Under the pieces are notes generated by a model that saw only the letters and a program-made list of their open reading frames with translations, ran no database searches and had not been told where the DNA came from. A program made the position numbers and the translations under genes. A stretch of 64,000 nt of DNA from Tetrastigma voinierianum. Lineage: Eukaryota > Streptophyta > Magnoliopsida > Vitales > Vitaceae. Positions 45,256 to 56,412 of this stretch are shown one piece after another. Position 1 is the stretch's first letter, and every line of letters begins with the position of its first letter. The DNA is taken from contig JAEQBH010001143.1 of assembly GCA_016808115.1 (NCBI GenBank), positions 124,001 to 188,000 on the forward strand. Direction: 5' to 3'.

Positions 45256-46090
45256 ATCATTTCTTCAAACAAAGTTCTATCGAGTCTCCCCTCAAACCAA
45301 GATTTCCTTTACTACAATCGGGCACACACCTTACATGAAACACCATATGCTAGGAGGCCCACCACATCATTTTATTCGATTTTCACCTACACGATTAAGC
45401 CTTAACCCGACTCTAATATCATTTGTAATGACTCAATCCAACTATGTAGATATTAACTGCTTTTAACTCAAAGGGCCTTCACGACTTTAAAATGTGTTTA
45501 TTAGGTTAAGGAGAACCCATGACTTTAAATCATACAAGCTTGAGCTATTATGAGTGTTGATCATTTAGTATGATATCACAAACCCGTTTATCACTTCGAC
45601 CATATCTCAAGAGAACATCATTTTTTATTCTTGAAAAATACAAAAAATATTTTTAAAACTATATTTAATTATGCCGATTATAAAGAAAATGAAATATAAT
45701 AAATACAAGTTAGGTACTTGTATATTTTTAAATTATTTCATCATTTTATTAATACGTTAAGATAAATAAACTAATTTTAAAGCAATAGATAAATGTTATC
45801 AACTTTAACTCTATTATTTTTATTTTATTTTCGCTTCATTCTATTTTCCTTATCTATCCTTTTTATTTCTCACTAATTTTTTTGATAGCTAAATATGGTA
45901 TATTTTTAGAATTCTTTGAGAAAAAATCCATTTTCTAAAAATGTTTTTGTAAAGGAGAAATAATTTTTATTGATTAAGACTCAGACATTGATAGAAACAC
46001 ATAATCAAATTCTGCTAAAATCATAACAATGAAATATATCCATCAATAGCATAATGAATCAGCTTAAAGCCTACACATTTCATAATTGAA
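45256..46090. other. AT-rich spacer
   Basis: The first part (45256-45610), with TCTCCCCTCAAACCAAG and ACTCTAATATCATTTGTAATGA, may be retroelement-adjacent sequence belonging to the TRIM-like repeat. The rest is AT-rich without coding signal. Confidence 0.5.
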
Positions 46091-46098
46091 CCTACACA

Positions 46099-48556
46099 TA
46101 GGGCTAACAAAATTTGACACGATTCGCGAATACGACACGAACTCGGCACTATTTTTATGGGTTTGAGTTGAGTATAATTGTGTTTAAGTCAAATTCGTGT
46201 TGACCCATATAACATGTTTAATAAATGTGTTATATTTCGTGTCAATCTCACATAACAATTTAATTTGACCAAGATTAACTTTTATTATTATGTTAATTAA
46301 TATTTACACATAGATTTACCCATTATATATTATTCAGAAACCCTAAATTTCTAATTTTCTCGAAAAAATGTAAAATGGTAGTTTTGTCAAAATCCGAAGT
46401 TTTCGTAGATCTCGGATGATGAAATGGACTTCACCATTGGAATCGCTCACAAATCTAGCTACCACGTTTGAATTTCTCTCTCGGTCGACCGAAATAGTCG
46501 ACTTTCACGCTTCGAGGCAATCTGGGTAGCGTTGAATACTTGTCACATTTTAAGTGGCTCACAGAGTGCCACGTGTCATGTGTAGAAATAGTCAAACATG
46601 AGATCAAGTGTGGGCCACGGGTGGACACATGGCATCATGCCATTGGAGGAGAATCCAGCAGTAGCGCGGGATAGTTATGATAAAGCTCAGAATCCAAAGG
46701 ACCACGAGAGTGCGAAACTTGCAAGTGAGAAGACACCAAGTTGACCACTATCTTCTCCCAAACCAGTTTTGGAGGGAAAGGAAGGGAGAGAAAGAGCAAA
46801 CCGTGAGGGAGAGATTTTAGAGAGAGAGTGTCTACCTTCTCTTTAGAATTCCCGGCGATCAGACCGTCGATTTCCGGCGAGGCAAGAAGCAAAGTTGTTC
46901 TACGCTGCAAGGGCTACGCATGGACACTGGTTTTGGGGATTTTCGACAAACTCCGGAAGGTAGGGGTTTTCTCCTACTTGATTTAACCCTTGTTTAAGAG
47001 CCCTGTTCATGATTTGTATGGTGTGAGGCCGTGAGTGGCCGTTTGGTCGGTCCCAAAACTCGGACCTAAATGCCGCAAATTCGGGACTGCTTGCACCCGA
47101 CAACATTACGAACCGTTATCGGGTCCATATGCGTTGGTTATGTGATAAATCAGGCCGAGGTTTGGAGGCCTGAATGGCCGCAGCTTTCGATCCTCCGGGA
47201 GGAATTTAATGCTGGAATTTCGGTCGCTTACGCCTCAATAATAATCGCTTTTGGACCGTTAAAATAGCTCCTGGCTGATGGTTGGACTAAAATTGTCCAT
47301 GTGTGTTGTTTGTAAAATATTTTTAGAGGAATGGCTTGAGTGTGTATGAAACAAATTATTAATGCATATAATTTAATGTGTTAACATGATGTTTGAATTA
47401 TATAAAATATAATTGTGTGAGCCATTGAAATTGAATTGTTATTAAACATGAGCTAATTCTTGATGTTATTGATATGAATGAATAACATGTGGTTAGTTTG
47501 TGAATTTGTTAATATATGCATGATTGAGATATATTGGCATGTGTCGTTTGGAAATGGAATAATGCATTTCATATGCACCGAAGCAACCTAGAACAATAGG
47601 TGTGAGTGCATGGCATGAAAGAAAGAAAAAGGAAAAATGGTTGTGAAAGGAATTTCAAGGAAGATTTTCTCCGAAGAATCGCTCGAGAGTCATTCCAACA
47701 ACCATCTCGAGGCGGACCTACGATCAAGCTGGGAGAATCACCCAACAATTCACCTCAGAGGGTAGTCCAATAGATTTTACCGAAACTCGGTAGTATGTTT
47801 CGGTGAACAAAACCTTCGCTTTGAAACATTGTTTTCTCACTCTCGCTTAGGTACGCATGAGGGAGTCGAGGGCTCGAGCTACTGGATCGGGTGGGTCACA
47901 TTCTCATCCATATCATGTGTATTATCTGGAAAGTAGGAACTTGCATGTTTTACTTGAATGTGTTTGGTTGCCATTACATGTGCACTTAGGTGGGGAGTAA
48001 CCTATGTAGGATAATTCCACTACTGGGGATTGCTTACCCCGTCGAGGGAAAATTATTCAAGTACCGAAGGTTCACCTGGGGATGGGACACATCCGAGGTC
48101 TTAGAGACAAAGAAATGGCCATATATGGCCTTGTTATGTATTTTGTAAAAATTTGGGTAAAAGACCCAATTTTAGATAATTGTAAATTAACTCCTTTTTG
48201 TATAAAATATACATTTTTGTGAGTATGGATGTATGAGTCAATGTGGTCATTTTACTCATGTATGGGTCTCATGATATGAGACACAAGTATTCTCAGCCGA
48301 CAGGCCAATGCACTCTGGATTTGGGGCGCCACATATTTGTGTTAAATATTAATGAATTAGTTATAATAAAGTACATTTTAAATTACTAAATTAATAAACG
48401 GGTTACACGTGTCTAATCGTGTTACATGATTACTAATTGGGACGTGTTTGAATTTGGTAATTTTGACCCGTTTGTTAATCATGTCGTGTTTAAGTTGGCG
48501 AATACTATAGAAAACCTATTATTGACATAACCCATGAACATGAATTGCCACCCTTA
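46099..48556. mobile_element. hAT-like non-autonomous DNA transposon, split by a solo LTR
   Basis: The left end TAGGGCTAACAAA and the complement of the right end TAAGGGTGGCAATTC form short terminal inverted repeats of the hAT type (TAGGGGTGGCAA-like). They are flanked by perfect 8-base duplications CCTACACA at 46091-46098 and 48557-48564, the size diagnostic of hAT. Without the LTR (46334-48333) about 458 bases remain, with GTGTTGACCC, CGTGTCAATC and GACCCGTTTGTTAATCATG motifs common in plant hAT-derived repeats. No transposase is encoded. Confidence 0.75.
46334..48333 (+). mobile_element. Solo LTR, Tekay family, inside the hAT-like element
   Basis: It starts TCAGAAACCCTAAATTTC and ends TTGGGGCGCCACA. 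A TATT sequence on both sides (46331-46334 and 48334-48337) is compatible with a 5-base duplication with one change. It contains the family landmarks AAATGTAAAATGGTAG, ACTTCACCATTGGAATCGC, ATGCATTTCATATGCACC and GAGTATGGATGTATGAGTC. No internal region is attached. An apparent minus-strand frame at 46635-46910 is not supported. Confidence 0.75.
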
Positions 48557-48564
48557 CCTACACA

Positions 48565-49015
48565 TTTGATATTATTATCGTGACTAGAATATCCATGATT
48601 CCAGTTCTACAGCATACTGACTACATTTGATTTGATATGTTTTTTTTTTATCATATATGTTTTGCCTGTCTAAATCTCCCACAAAAATAAATGTCGTGAG
48701 AAGATGAAGAAAAACAAAATGTCGTACCAAGATGATATAATCACTCGCCATAACAAGACGACGACAATCACAAGCCATAACAAATCGACAACGAGATCAC
48801 AAAAAAAAAAAAAAACCAAATGAAAACAAGATTTGTAGATATGTAAGGAATAACCACTTTCTTGAGAAATAAAATGAGAGAAATAGATATAAAGGGGTGA
48901 TTTCAGGTTAAGAATTATAAAAAAATAACCCCTATTGCCTTGAAGAAAAAAACAATAAGAGAAAAAGTTTAGAGAAAAAAGAGGTTCTTCCATGTAATTC
49001 ATTTTCTAAAAAGTT
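48565..49015. other. AT-rich spacer
   Basis: Low-complexity AT-rich sequence. The phenylalanine/leucine-rich minus-strand frame at 48670-49002 reflects A-rich composition and has no recognisable domain. Confidence 0.6.
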
Positions 49016-49020
49016 AAAGT

Positions 49021-50659
49021 TGTGACGCCCCAATTCCCGGGGGTCCGTTGATAACCCGTCAACATGCAGAATACTCACGAAAACCAACACCACTCAGGAA
49101 AACCGGGCAGAGTCTCCTTTGTACAGGGAGCTCTACCTAAGGTACAAAACCTGTCCCAACAATCAACAACGACCATACCAGGTCCATGTGTGAGTAAAAA
49201 TGACCACTTGGTCCCATTTATCAATACTCACGAAATTACATCAACTATATACCAATAGTTCAAGAGTTATTACAATACTCTTAACCAAAACATATATCAA
49301 AATTTAAAGTTTTAATACATGTTTTACAAAACGAATGCCAAAGGCACAACCTGATTTTCTTCTAAAATGCGGCCTCTAGTGAGCGTCGTCCTCATGTACA
49401 CTCCCCGCATTCGAAATACTAGTGATCCATTGACAGGTGAGCAAAGCCCGAGTGATAATTTACATTGCCACTTCCCACCTAAGTGCGCATGTCATGGCAA
49501 ACAATCACACTCAAGCAAATACATGATCTTACTTGAATGTCTACATGCCCAAACCCATGTCTCGAGTCCTCACTGACTCCCTCAAACATGCCTAATTCAA
49601 ATACGAGTAAAAATATAGTTTTCAAAACAAAAGCTTTTTGTTCTCGAATACTTACTGCCACCGAAGTTTCTGGTGAAAATTTATTGACAACCTCCAGGCT
49701 TAATCGTTGGATAACCGAAACACCATACCTCTCCGACGTGAATTGTTGGACAATCTCCCAACACAATTCTCCGAAAAATCTTCAGTCGAAATTTCTTTAA
49801 CAAACATTTTTCGTTTTTGTTTTCTTTCATTTTTGTGTCATGCACTCACTCCTACTATTCTAGTGGTGCCCAAGGCATGGACTCCGCATTATGCCAATCC
49901 CAATAACTCATGCTAATATATATAAGACATGTATATAATAACATAATTAACACACATAAATCATGTTATTCAATTTGCAACCAATAACACAAAAACTAGC
50001 TCACATGGGCTAATTAACAAATCAAGTAATTCATTTTGAATCACCCAAACCACACAAAATCACAAAATTAAAATCACGTGAACAAAGGAAACCCTGGTCA
50101 AGACTGCTCATGGCCACACAATGTAGATTTTCTCCACTGCTCGATGTTTTGAGATAGAAATACGGCTAACCAAGCCTCAGAATATCCCTTTAACCATTCA
50201 CATGGCTCTTAGCCAAAGAATAACACAAGGTGAAAGACTTCTACCTCTTAGAGTTGTTCTGAATCCAAAATCGAATCTCAGCCCACCGTCGATTTCTCTT
50301 TTGTTTTGAGAAGAAAACTATTCCTTCTCTTGTCTTATTCAATTAACTTTTCATTGATTCCACTTGTGTCCCTTTACTTAACTATTTGACACTAGGCTTA
50401 ATCTAAGTCATTAATCTCCATTCTCTCTCTAATCATACAACATGTGTCACATGTGTACATGTACGGCACCCGACACCCGGTGCCTCGAAAAACGTGAAAT
50501 TCCGACTATCTCGGAATTTGACGTGGAAGTTAGATTTCGCAAGACGATTCCAACGGTGTAGTCCGTTTCGTCATCCAAGATCTAGAAAATTTTTAGATTT
50601 TGACCGAAATTACCATTTTACCCTTTTTCATAAAATTCGAATTTTCCCGGGTTTTACAA
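49021..50659 (-). repeat. 3' LTR of element 3
   Basis: TGTGACGCCCCAATTCCCGG to CGGGTTTTACA as seen on the plus strand; 1639 bases. It is very similar to 56413-58194 (for example ACCTGTCCCAACAATCAACA near 49149 and 56545). It lacks about 115 bases relative to the 5' LTR near 50265 and about 45 bases near 50462. Confidence 0.9.
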
Positions 50660-50680
50660 ATTCCCCTCCTTAAAAAGAAT
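50660..50680 (-). promoter_or_regulatory. Polypurine tract, element 3
   Basis: On the minus strand CTTTTTAAGGAGGGGAATT directly precedes the 3' LTR (TGTAAAACCC). Element 1 has nearly the same tract. Confidence 0.8.
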
Positions 50681-50863
50681 TTCTTCCCGAAATTCTGGAC
50701 GATCACAACGAATCACATGCATATGCAACGTGCAATATACCATGCATGTAAACTAGTCATTTAAGTATTAAACGACTAAACCACGTACCTTCATCCCTAA
50801 ACAAGAAGCGGATGTGGCCCGTGACAGTCCCGCGCCCCACGTGATTCCTCCACTCCACCTACA

Positions 50864-51169
50864 TCACATAGCACCCTTCACTAGCCTCACGGTCTTGCGC
50901 CTCAAAACCCATCCTGCTATCCATAATGCACACCGTCCCTCCTCGAAGGTCTCATCCGTGTCAACCTGATCCCAACCCACCACATGGACTGAGGCACTGG
51001 TAGCACAGACATGAAACATCATGCAGGCACCCCGACATGTCAGCGGTAAGGCCAACCAGTACGCTATAGTGCCTACCCTCTCGAGTATCTCAAAGGGTCT
51101 AATAAACCTCGGCGATAGCTTCCCTCGCTTGCCGAACCTGACCACTCCTCTCTTAAGCATCACCTTCAA
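50864..51169 (-). pseudogene. Integrase C-terminus and chromodomain remnant, element 3
   Basis: This 101-residue frame opens with the chromoviral integrase tail: FGKRGKLSPRFIRPFEILER, continuing VGTIAYWLAL. The module normally has Gly-Pro-Phe; here it is Arg-Pro-Phe. An FHVC segment (FHVSMLRKY in relatives) follows, then VLRRKTVRLVK, the first strand of the chromodomain. The rest of that domain continues in another frame to about 50790 (GVEES-like). In intact relatives the chromodomain binds histone marks and directs integration into heterochromatin. Confidence 0.8.
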
Positions 51170-52200
51170 GAAGACGTGATCTCCAACCTCGAACTCTAAG
51201 GGTCAACGCCGTATTAACGCATAGCTCTACCGCCTAAGCCGGCCTCTAAGCCGTGAGAAGACGCCTTGTCGATCAAGCCCACCTTCTCTCGGAGGTAAAT
51301 TTAATCAGGATCAGACCGCGATGCTTCCTCTCCCACCCCGGTCCAACATATCTACGATCCGCACGGCCTCCCATACAATGCCTCATTTGGTGTGCCATCT
51401 CAGTGCCTGCCCGATAACTATTGTTGTAGGCGATCCACTAAGGGCAAGTGCTCTTCCTGGGGTAGCTCCTTATGATCCAGACGATGTCAACATGTCCTTC
51501 TAACACCTCGTATGGTCCTCTCCGACCCACCATCCGTCTCTGGTGAGTTGTACTCATGGTCAGTCATATAGCCCATACTGGAAACTCTTCCAAAAGTGCG
51601 TCATAAACCTCAGGTCTCTATTCAACACTATGGATACTGGTACTCTATGTAGCCAGACTATCTCTTGAATGTACAACCGGCAGAATCTCTCCAATATGAA
51701 GGTCATCCGCTCGGCAAAAAAATGTGCCGACTTCGTGGAGCCTGGGCCCAATCGCCACCATACCGCATCATGTCCTCGCAGCTTGTCCGTGGCAAGTGGG
51801 TCACAAAGTCCATCGTGACGGCTCCCACTTCCACTCAGCCACCACCAATGGATGAAGTAGCCCTACTGGCTTCCGGGTGCCTCGTACTTTTAACTCCGGC
51901 CGACACGGAGACATCACACAACACCCCACGTGTCTTTTCATTCCGCCTCCAGCACCGGCAACGAAGATCCCGGTACACTGCGCCACTTGGATGGCTAGCA
52001 ATCGAGCGCGGAAACTCCCCGGTGAATCTCCTCAAATCGGGTCAATCGGGGGAACCACTACTGGTCCCTATATCAAGACTACCATCCGCGTGGACTCAGC
52101 CCAACCTCGTCACTTGTACTTGATTGTACCCAGTCCCTGATGGACACTATCTCTGCGTCCTGTCCCTGAGACTCAATCACTCTGCTCAACAAAGACGGTG
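51170..52200 (-). pseudogene. Integrase core, element 3
   Basis: The frame 51751-51560 contains KSAHFFA, RLYIQEIVWLHRVPVSIVL and NRDLRFMTHFWKSFQ. Relatives have Ser-Asp-Arg-Asp here, and the catalytic Asp is replaced by Asn in this copy. Upstream parts (zinc finger, first catalytic Asp) lie in fragments to about 52180, with CATWMA- and VSCPTCQRVKAEH-like noise in several frames. Downstream, a DRQSERT..LEDML-like segment is near 51490-51230. Inactive. Confidence 0.7.
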
Positions 52201-52207
52201 TAGCCAC

Positions 52208-52579
52208 TCAACTCCCCAACGTACCCTGAGCCTGCTCGCTGTATTGTAGCCCAAACCGTCCTATAGTCTCGAGCATCCGGCACTCCCGGGAAGCTATACT
52301 AGCCAATACTCCCTGTGACTTCCAACTGAGTGCATCAGCCACCACATTTGCCTTACCAGGGTGGTAATGCAAAGTGAAATCATAGTCCTCTAGGAACTCC
52401 ATCCATCTGCGTTGCCTCATACTGAGGTCCCGTTGCGTGAAAATATAATTCAGACTTTTGTGGTCTGAGTACACCTTGAACTCCTCGCCATATAAATAGT
52501 GGCACCAAATCTTCAAGGGGAAGACTACGGCCGCCAACTCTATGTCGTATGTGGGGTAATTTTGCTCATGATTCTTCAA
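52208..52579 (-). pseudogene. RNase H domain, element 3
   Basis: This is the cleanest coding stretch in the window, 123 residues. NYPTYDIELAAVVFPLKIW contains the catalytic Glu region. EEFKVYSDHKSLNYIFTQRD holds the catalytic Asp. LSMRQRRWMEFLEDYDFTLH and HPGKANVVADALSWKSQG follow, the last with the final Asp. It corresponds to most of a gypsy RNase H, followed by the connection to integrase. The frame opens at an internal Met (MKNHEQNYP), not a true start. Neighbouring reverse transcriptase is in another frame. Confidence 0.85.
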
Positions 52580-53600
52580 CTAACGGGAACCATAAGCTAC
52601 TACCCTCTCAGAATGCATCAAAACACATCCCAGTCTGGCCCTCGAGGCATCACAATACACCAGGTAACCCCGTCTCGCACCGACTATCAAGATAGGAGCC
52701 AAGTAAGCCTCCTCTTCAACTCTCGAGCCTCATCGCTCATCCCACTTGCATCAGACTCTTTTTCTGCTAATGTTGTCATAGGTGTTGCTAATCGGGAGAA
52801 ATTCTCAATGAATCTCCTATAGTACCCAGCCAATCCTAAGAAATTACGTATCTCGAAGACTGACTTCAGCCTCTCCCAACTCATCATGGCCTCGACCTTC
52901 TCTAGGTCTATCGACACGCCCGACGCTTCACACCACATGCCCCAAAATTCTCACCTCAAGAAATAAAACCCCACTTACCGAACTTCAAGGCATTAACCGA
53001 TGATCTTCAAAGAACTCGTAAGACAATCCTCAAGTAAGATACTCATGCTCCCACTGAATGAGTAGATCAAAATGTCATCCACGAAGACTACGAGAAACTA
53101 ATCTAGATGGGCTGGAATACTCCTACGATGAGGTCCATGAATGCCATCGGCGCATTCGCCAATCCAAAGGGCATCACTCAGAACTCAAAGTGCCCATATC
53201 AAGGCCTAACGTCAGTTTAGGGATATTCGTCTCTCCTAACCCTTAACATGGTAACCAAGCAAGGGTCTATCTTGGAGTAGACTTGCGCCCCTCTCAACTA
53301 ATCAAATAAGTCATCAATCCTGCACGGGTACCGATTCTCGATCAGAACCCCGTTCAACCGCTCGTAATCAATGCACGCTTTTGAAGGGTCTTATCCTTTC
53401 TTCGCAAATAGAACCGAGCACCCCATGGTGAAGTGCTCGCTTTAATGAACCCTTGTCCAAGAATCCCCGTGTACTGACTCGAAGTTCCTTCAACTCAACT
53501 GTGCCATCCTACGCGGAGTCATAGAGACGGGGCGAAAGTACCGTGGTGTAACTCGACACGGTCTATAACCTCTCGCGAGGCAATCCCGGTAGCTCATTCG
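52580..53600 (-). pseudogene. Reverse transcriptase, element 3
   Basis: The frame 52938-52687 carries VSIDLEKVEAMMSWERLKSV and NFLGLAGYYRRFIENFSRLA, the thumb and connection region of gypsy reverse transcriptase. The catalytic Phe-Val-Asp-Asp is intact at 53085-53074 in a neighbouring frame, within FLVVFVDDIL. Upstream, to about 53600, are PGLPRER- and ELRVSTRGFLDKG-like blocks of the N-terminal palm. It is broken by at least several frameshifts. Confidence 0.8.
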
Positions 53601-53655
53601 GAAAAACATCCTCATACTCGCAGACTACTGGAGGCATATCTAAGTCCGGTCTCAC

Positions 53656-54080
53656 CTAATTCTCTAGGGTAAGGCTTGCTAACCAACCCGCCAACTGTAC
53701 ATGACATCTGGACTCGTACACCGTCTGGGGCAAAATATCATGCTTGTCCCCCTGAAATACAACACGAGTACCGTCCTGCGTGTAGGCGATAACACTCCTA
53801 CGCTCCCAATCGATGACGACTCTATAAGGTGTCAACCAATCCATCCTGCTGATGACGCCGAACTCACATGTCCATGACCTCAAGTCCACCGGGTAGAACT
53901 CAGATCTCTTAACTCGCAACCATGACATATCATCCCTATGGGAGAACTCACATACAAGGGCTCCTCCAAGGCCTCAACCTCTAAGCCCAACTCTTTCACA
54001 ACTGATGCAGTGATAAATGAATGCAACGCACCATAATCAAATAACACTCTTACCCATAGGCGAGATAGCAAAAACGTACT
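53656..54080 (-). pseudogene. Protease, element 3
   Basis: RVLFDYGALHSFITASVVKE at about 54054-53995 is the retropepsin active-site region, but the usual Asp-Ser/Thr-Gly is Asp-Tyr-Gly (codons 54038-54030). After a frame change near 53900, ISRMDWLTPYRVVIDWERRS and QDGTRVVFQGDKHDILPQTV complete the domain. The Tyr substitution next to the catalytic Asp, together with the frameshift, suggests a dead enzyme. Confidence 0.8.
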
Positions 54081-54344
54081 TTGTATAATTGGCTGATCTG
54101 TTGACTCAATCGGTGGTGTGATGGCGTTGACACACCCCTGAACCCCTCGACGCCCGCATACGGGCCTCGCCTCTCCGCTCGGCCCATAGTCCGCCTCTTC
54201 GCCTGCCCGTGGCAATGTGAGGTGCCCGTAGCTCCCTGAGATTGAAACTGGCTCCTCTAGCCTATACTGGGCCGTGGAGGAATATATTGCATCCCCTCTC
54301 CCGTCCCAATCGCTGATTGGACCGCAGGCCGCCCGAAACCCTCG

Positions 54345-54470
54345 ATCCCCGCCTCGAGACAATCCCTCCTGATATGTCCGGGCTGCTAGCAATGGCACAC
54401 CATCCGCCCGTACCGACCGCAACCCTTTATCTCTGTCTCTCGCCCAGATGGTCAAGGCCTTAGAACCCAC
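54345..54470 (-). pseudogene. Gag zinc knuckle, element 3
   Basis: In the frame of the gag C-terminus, VCHC-stop-QPGHIRRDC is readable at about 54391-54349. The Cys-x4-His-x4-Cys part is present, but an in-frame TAG replaces one residue and the first Cys-x2-Cys spacing is one residue short. The domain binds genomic RNA in intact Gag. Confidence 0.75.
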
Positions 54471-54689
54471 GCGTGAATCCAGCCTTCGGGGCTTTCTCAG
54501 CCGAACTAGAAAAAGACTGAATTTCCTTCCTCGCTTACTAACACCCGCATCCCGAAGCTCAGCATCCGACCTCTCTCTACGGGGTCGTGGCCGGTCCCAA
54601 CCATGGAGTCCATGTCCTGTAGGCGGTCCAGCATCCCGCCCGAATGGACAACTTCAAATTCCATTCTGATCTCCCGACTTGGGCCATAT

Positions 54690-55260
54690 TCGTGGCCACG
54701 CACTCACGCAGCGGGCTAGCCTGCGGAATCTATCCATACTCCATCACAGTCATCGCCCCCTACTTCACTTAGGAACTCCGAAGCCAAGTGACGCGAAAGC
54801 AAAGATCTCGAAAAATATTTTCCCATGAAAAGATCATGGAACTCTGTCTAAGTCATTGCTTCTAGATCTCTGGAGGTCTTTTCCTAGTTCCACCGTACTT
54901 GAGCCTCACCCTCTAGCTGGAATGCAACTAGTCTGATCCTGGTCGTGTCAGAGGTAATCTCTATAGCCTCCAACACCTTCTCGACCTGTATGAACCAATG
55001 GTCTGCCACCATCGGATCTCCTCCCCCTGTGAATGTCGGAGGATGATGTGACCTGAACTCGAGGTTACTCTCTCCGACCTCCTAGCTACTGGCTTCGCAC
55101 TAAACAGGCACAAGAAGAATAAATTATTAAATACCTCCACAAACTTTAATAAAAGCCTCGTCGTCAAATATTAGCGGTGTTTCGCTAGCACCTCGTGGAC
55201 GACCCTATATCCTCGCTCGATCAAGCATTCACATGTCAAATGCCAAGTTAATATTCAATG
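54690..55260 (-). pseudogene. gag core, element 3
   Basis: On the minus strand from about 55055 one frame reads through HHPPTFTGGGDPMVADHWFI, QVEKVLEAIEITSDTTRIRL, VAFQLEGEAQV and, after a TAG, EKTSRDLEAM, then FHDLFMGKYF to about 54815. This is the retrotransposon-gag domain (DPxxAxxW, EKxxxA, LxGEAxxWW) with only two in-frame stops. The N-terminus near 55240 has RGRPRGA-like basic sequence after an ATG. Confidence 0.8.
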
Positions 55261-56398
55261 CAATATCTCTAAGGTGTAAACACAGCCTCGAGACACTATT
55301 CACATATCGAAAAATATTTCATACACCATATCCATGCATTCACAGGTAATGCAAGACAATAATTTAGTATATTAAATCATAAGCAACAAATAAAATTTTA
55401 TTTTATTTTGTTTCATTTTTATTTTATTTTATTTTTTTTGAAAACCTCAGTGGAATGCAAGGCTTATGAAAATGTCTCAAGGAACGTTGTCTCAAACAGC
55501 TACTCGTAACAAGGCACCAGTCAAAACTAAGTCGAGTGCACGGGGGCACCCACCCTCGGGTACTCTCTGCGCAAGACACTCACGCCAGGTGTGACCGTGC
55601 CGTGCTGCGTGCCCGTCCTAAGAAGAGTCAAAGCAGCCGCACACCCGGTCGCATCGCGCCCCGCCGAGCACAAGCCGTGTCCCGAGGCCCCAGCAGGCGC
55701 CACAAGATATCGCAACCCCGCGCCATATCGTGGCACTTCCCCCGACCGTGTCGCGCTTGTCTCGCGATACAACCCAGCGGCCAAGCCGCCTTCCTGTCAT
55801 GATACAATTTATTGTATCATGACACACTCCCCCAGCAGCCAGGCCCTCGCGTGCCGCTGTTCCTGCACACGAGCGCCGGCCGCGGTCGCACCAAGTCCCC
55901 ATGTATCAGTGGCCTAGTCCTACCAGAAACCGTCGAATCGCGGCTGAGGCCGGCACTGCCGCCGGTCACGATACAATGCATTGTATCGCGACTGCCAGGA
56001 AATGGGCGTGAGCTCCACCCAACTGCCATAAATTTTTTTTTTTCACCATTTTTTTTTCATTCCAGCTACTAGAAGACCATAAAATTTATTTTTTTTCATG
56101 TCTTCAGTAGAACCAAAAATATTTATTTTAATTATTTTTTTTCCTATTTTACACACTGTAAAACCTCAGAAAATTTTTTTTCTTCAATACAGTTTTTTTT
56201 TCCTATGTGCTATTCACCAAGCACACAAATCACACAACGTGACACACAATCACACATCACACAACAATCATCATAGTGCACAAGGAATGCATGATCTAAC
56301 CCGTGCCCATCAAGTCCTAGGTAATCATATACCTAACTTATTGATACTAAGCTATACTTAGCATTCGACATTGCTTCTAGGTATTTTTATAAACCTAA
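55261..56398 (-). other. Leader of element 3 with inverted-repeat array
   Basis: Non-coding sequence between primer site and gag. The part near the primer site is AT-rich (56030-56398, several poly-T runs); the middle (55540-56020) is GC-rich and holds the inverted repeats. TTTATTTTATTTTA runs lie at 55390-55440. Frames of 84-108 residues through the GC-rich part on both strands are shadows of the repeats. Confidence 0.7.
55640..55992. repeat. Inverted-repeat array in the leader of element 3
   Basis: 55965-55992 is GTCACGATACAATG followed by CATTGTATCGCGAC, 14-base arms with one mismatch and no loop. 55796-55823 is GTCATGATACAAT, two bases, ATTGTATCATGAC, with perfect 13-base arms. Further diverged units include CGCGATACAACC (55762), CATATCGTGGCAC (55725) and AAGATATCGCAACC (55703). 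The motif is the same as in the leader of element 2. Confidence 0.9.
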
Positions 56399-56410
56399 GC
56401 CTGATACCAA
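56399..56410 (-). promoter_or_regulatory. Primer-binding site, element 3
   Basis: On the minus strand TTGGTATCAGGC follows the LTR end after 2 bases. It equals TGGTATCAGAGC, the initiator Met-tRNA site, with one base missing, and is the clearest primer site in the window. Confidence 0.85.
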
Positions 56411-56412
56411 GC

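Noticed and set aside
48670..49002. A 110-residue hydrophobic minus-strand frame resembling a membrane protein
   Set aside because: Phe/Leu/Ile-rich because the plus strand is A-rich; no start context, no homology, and it lies between transposons.
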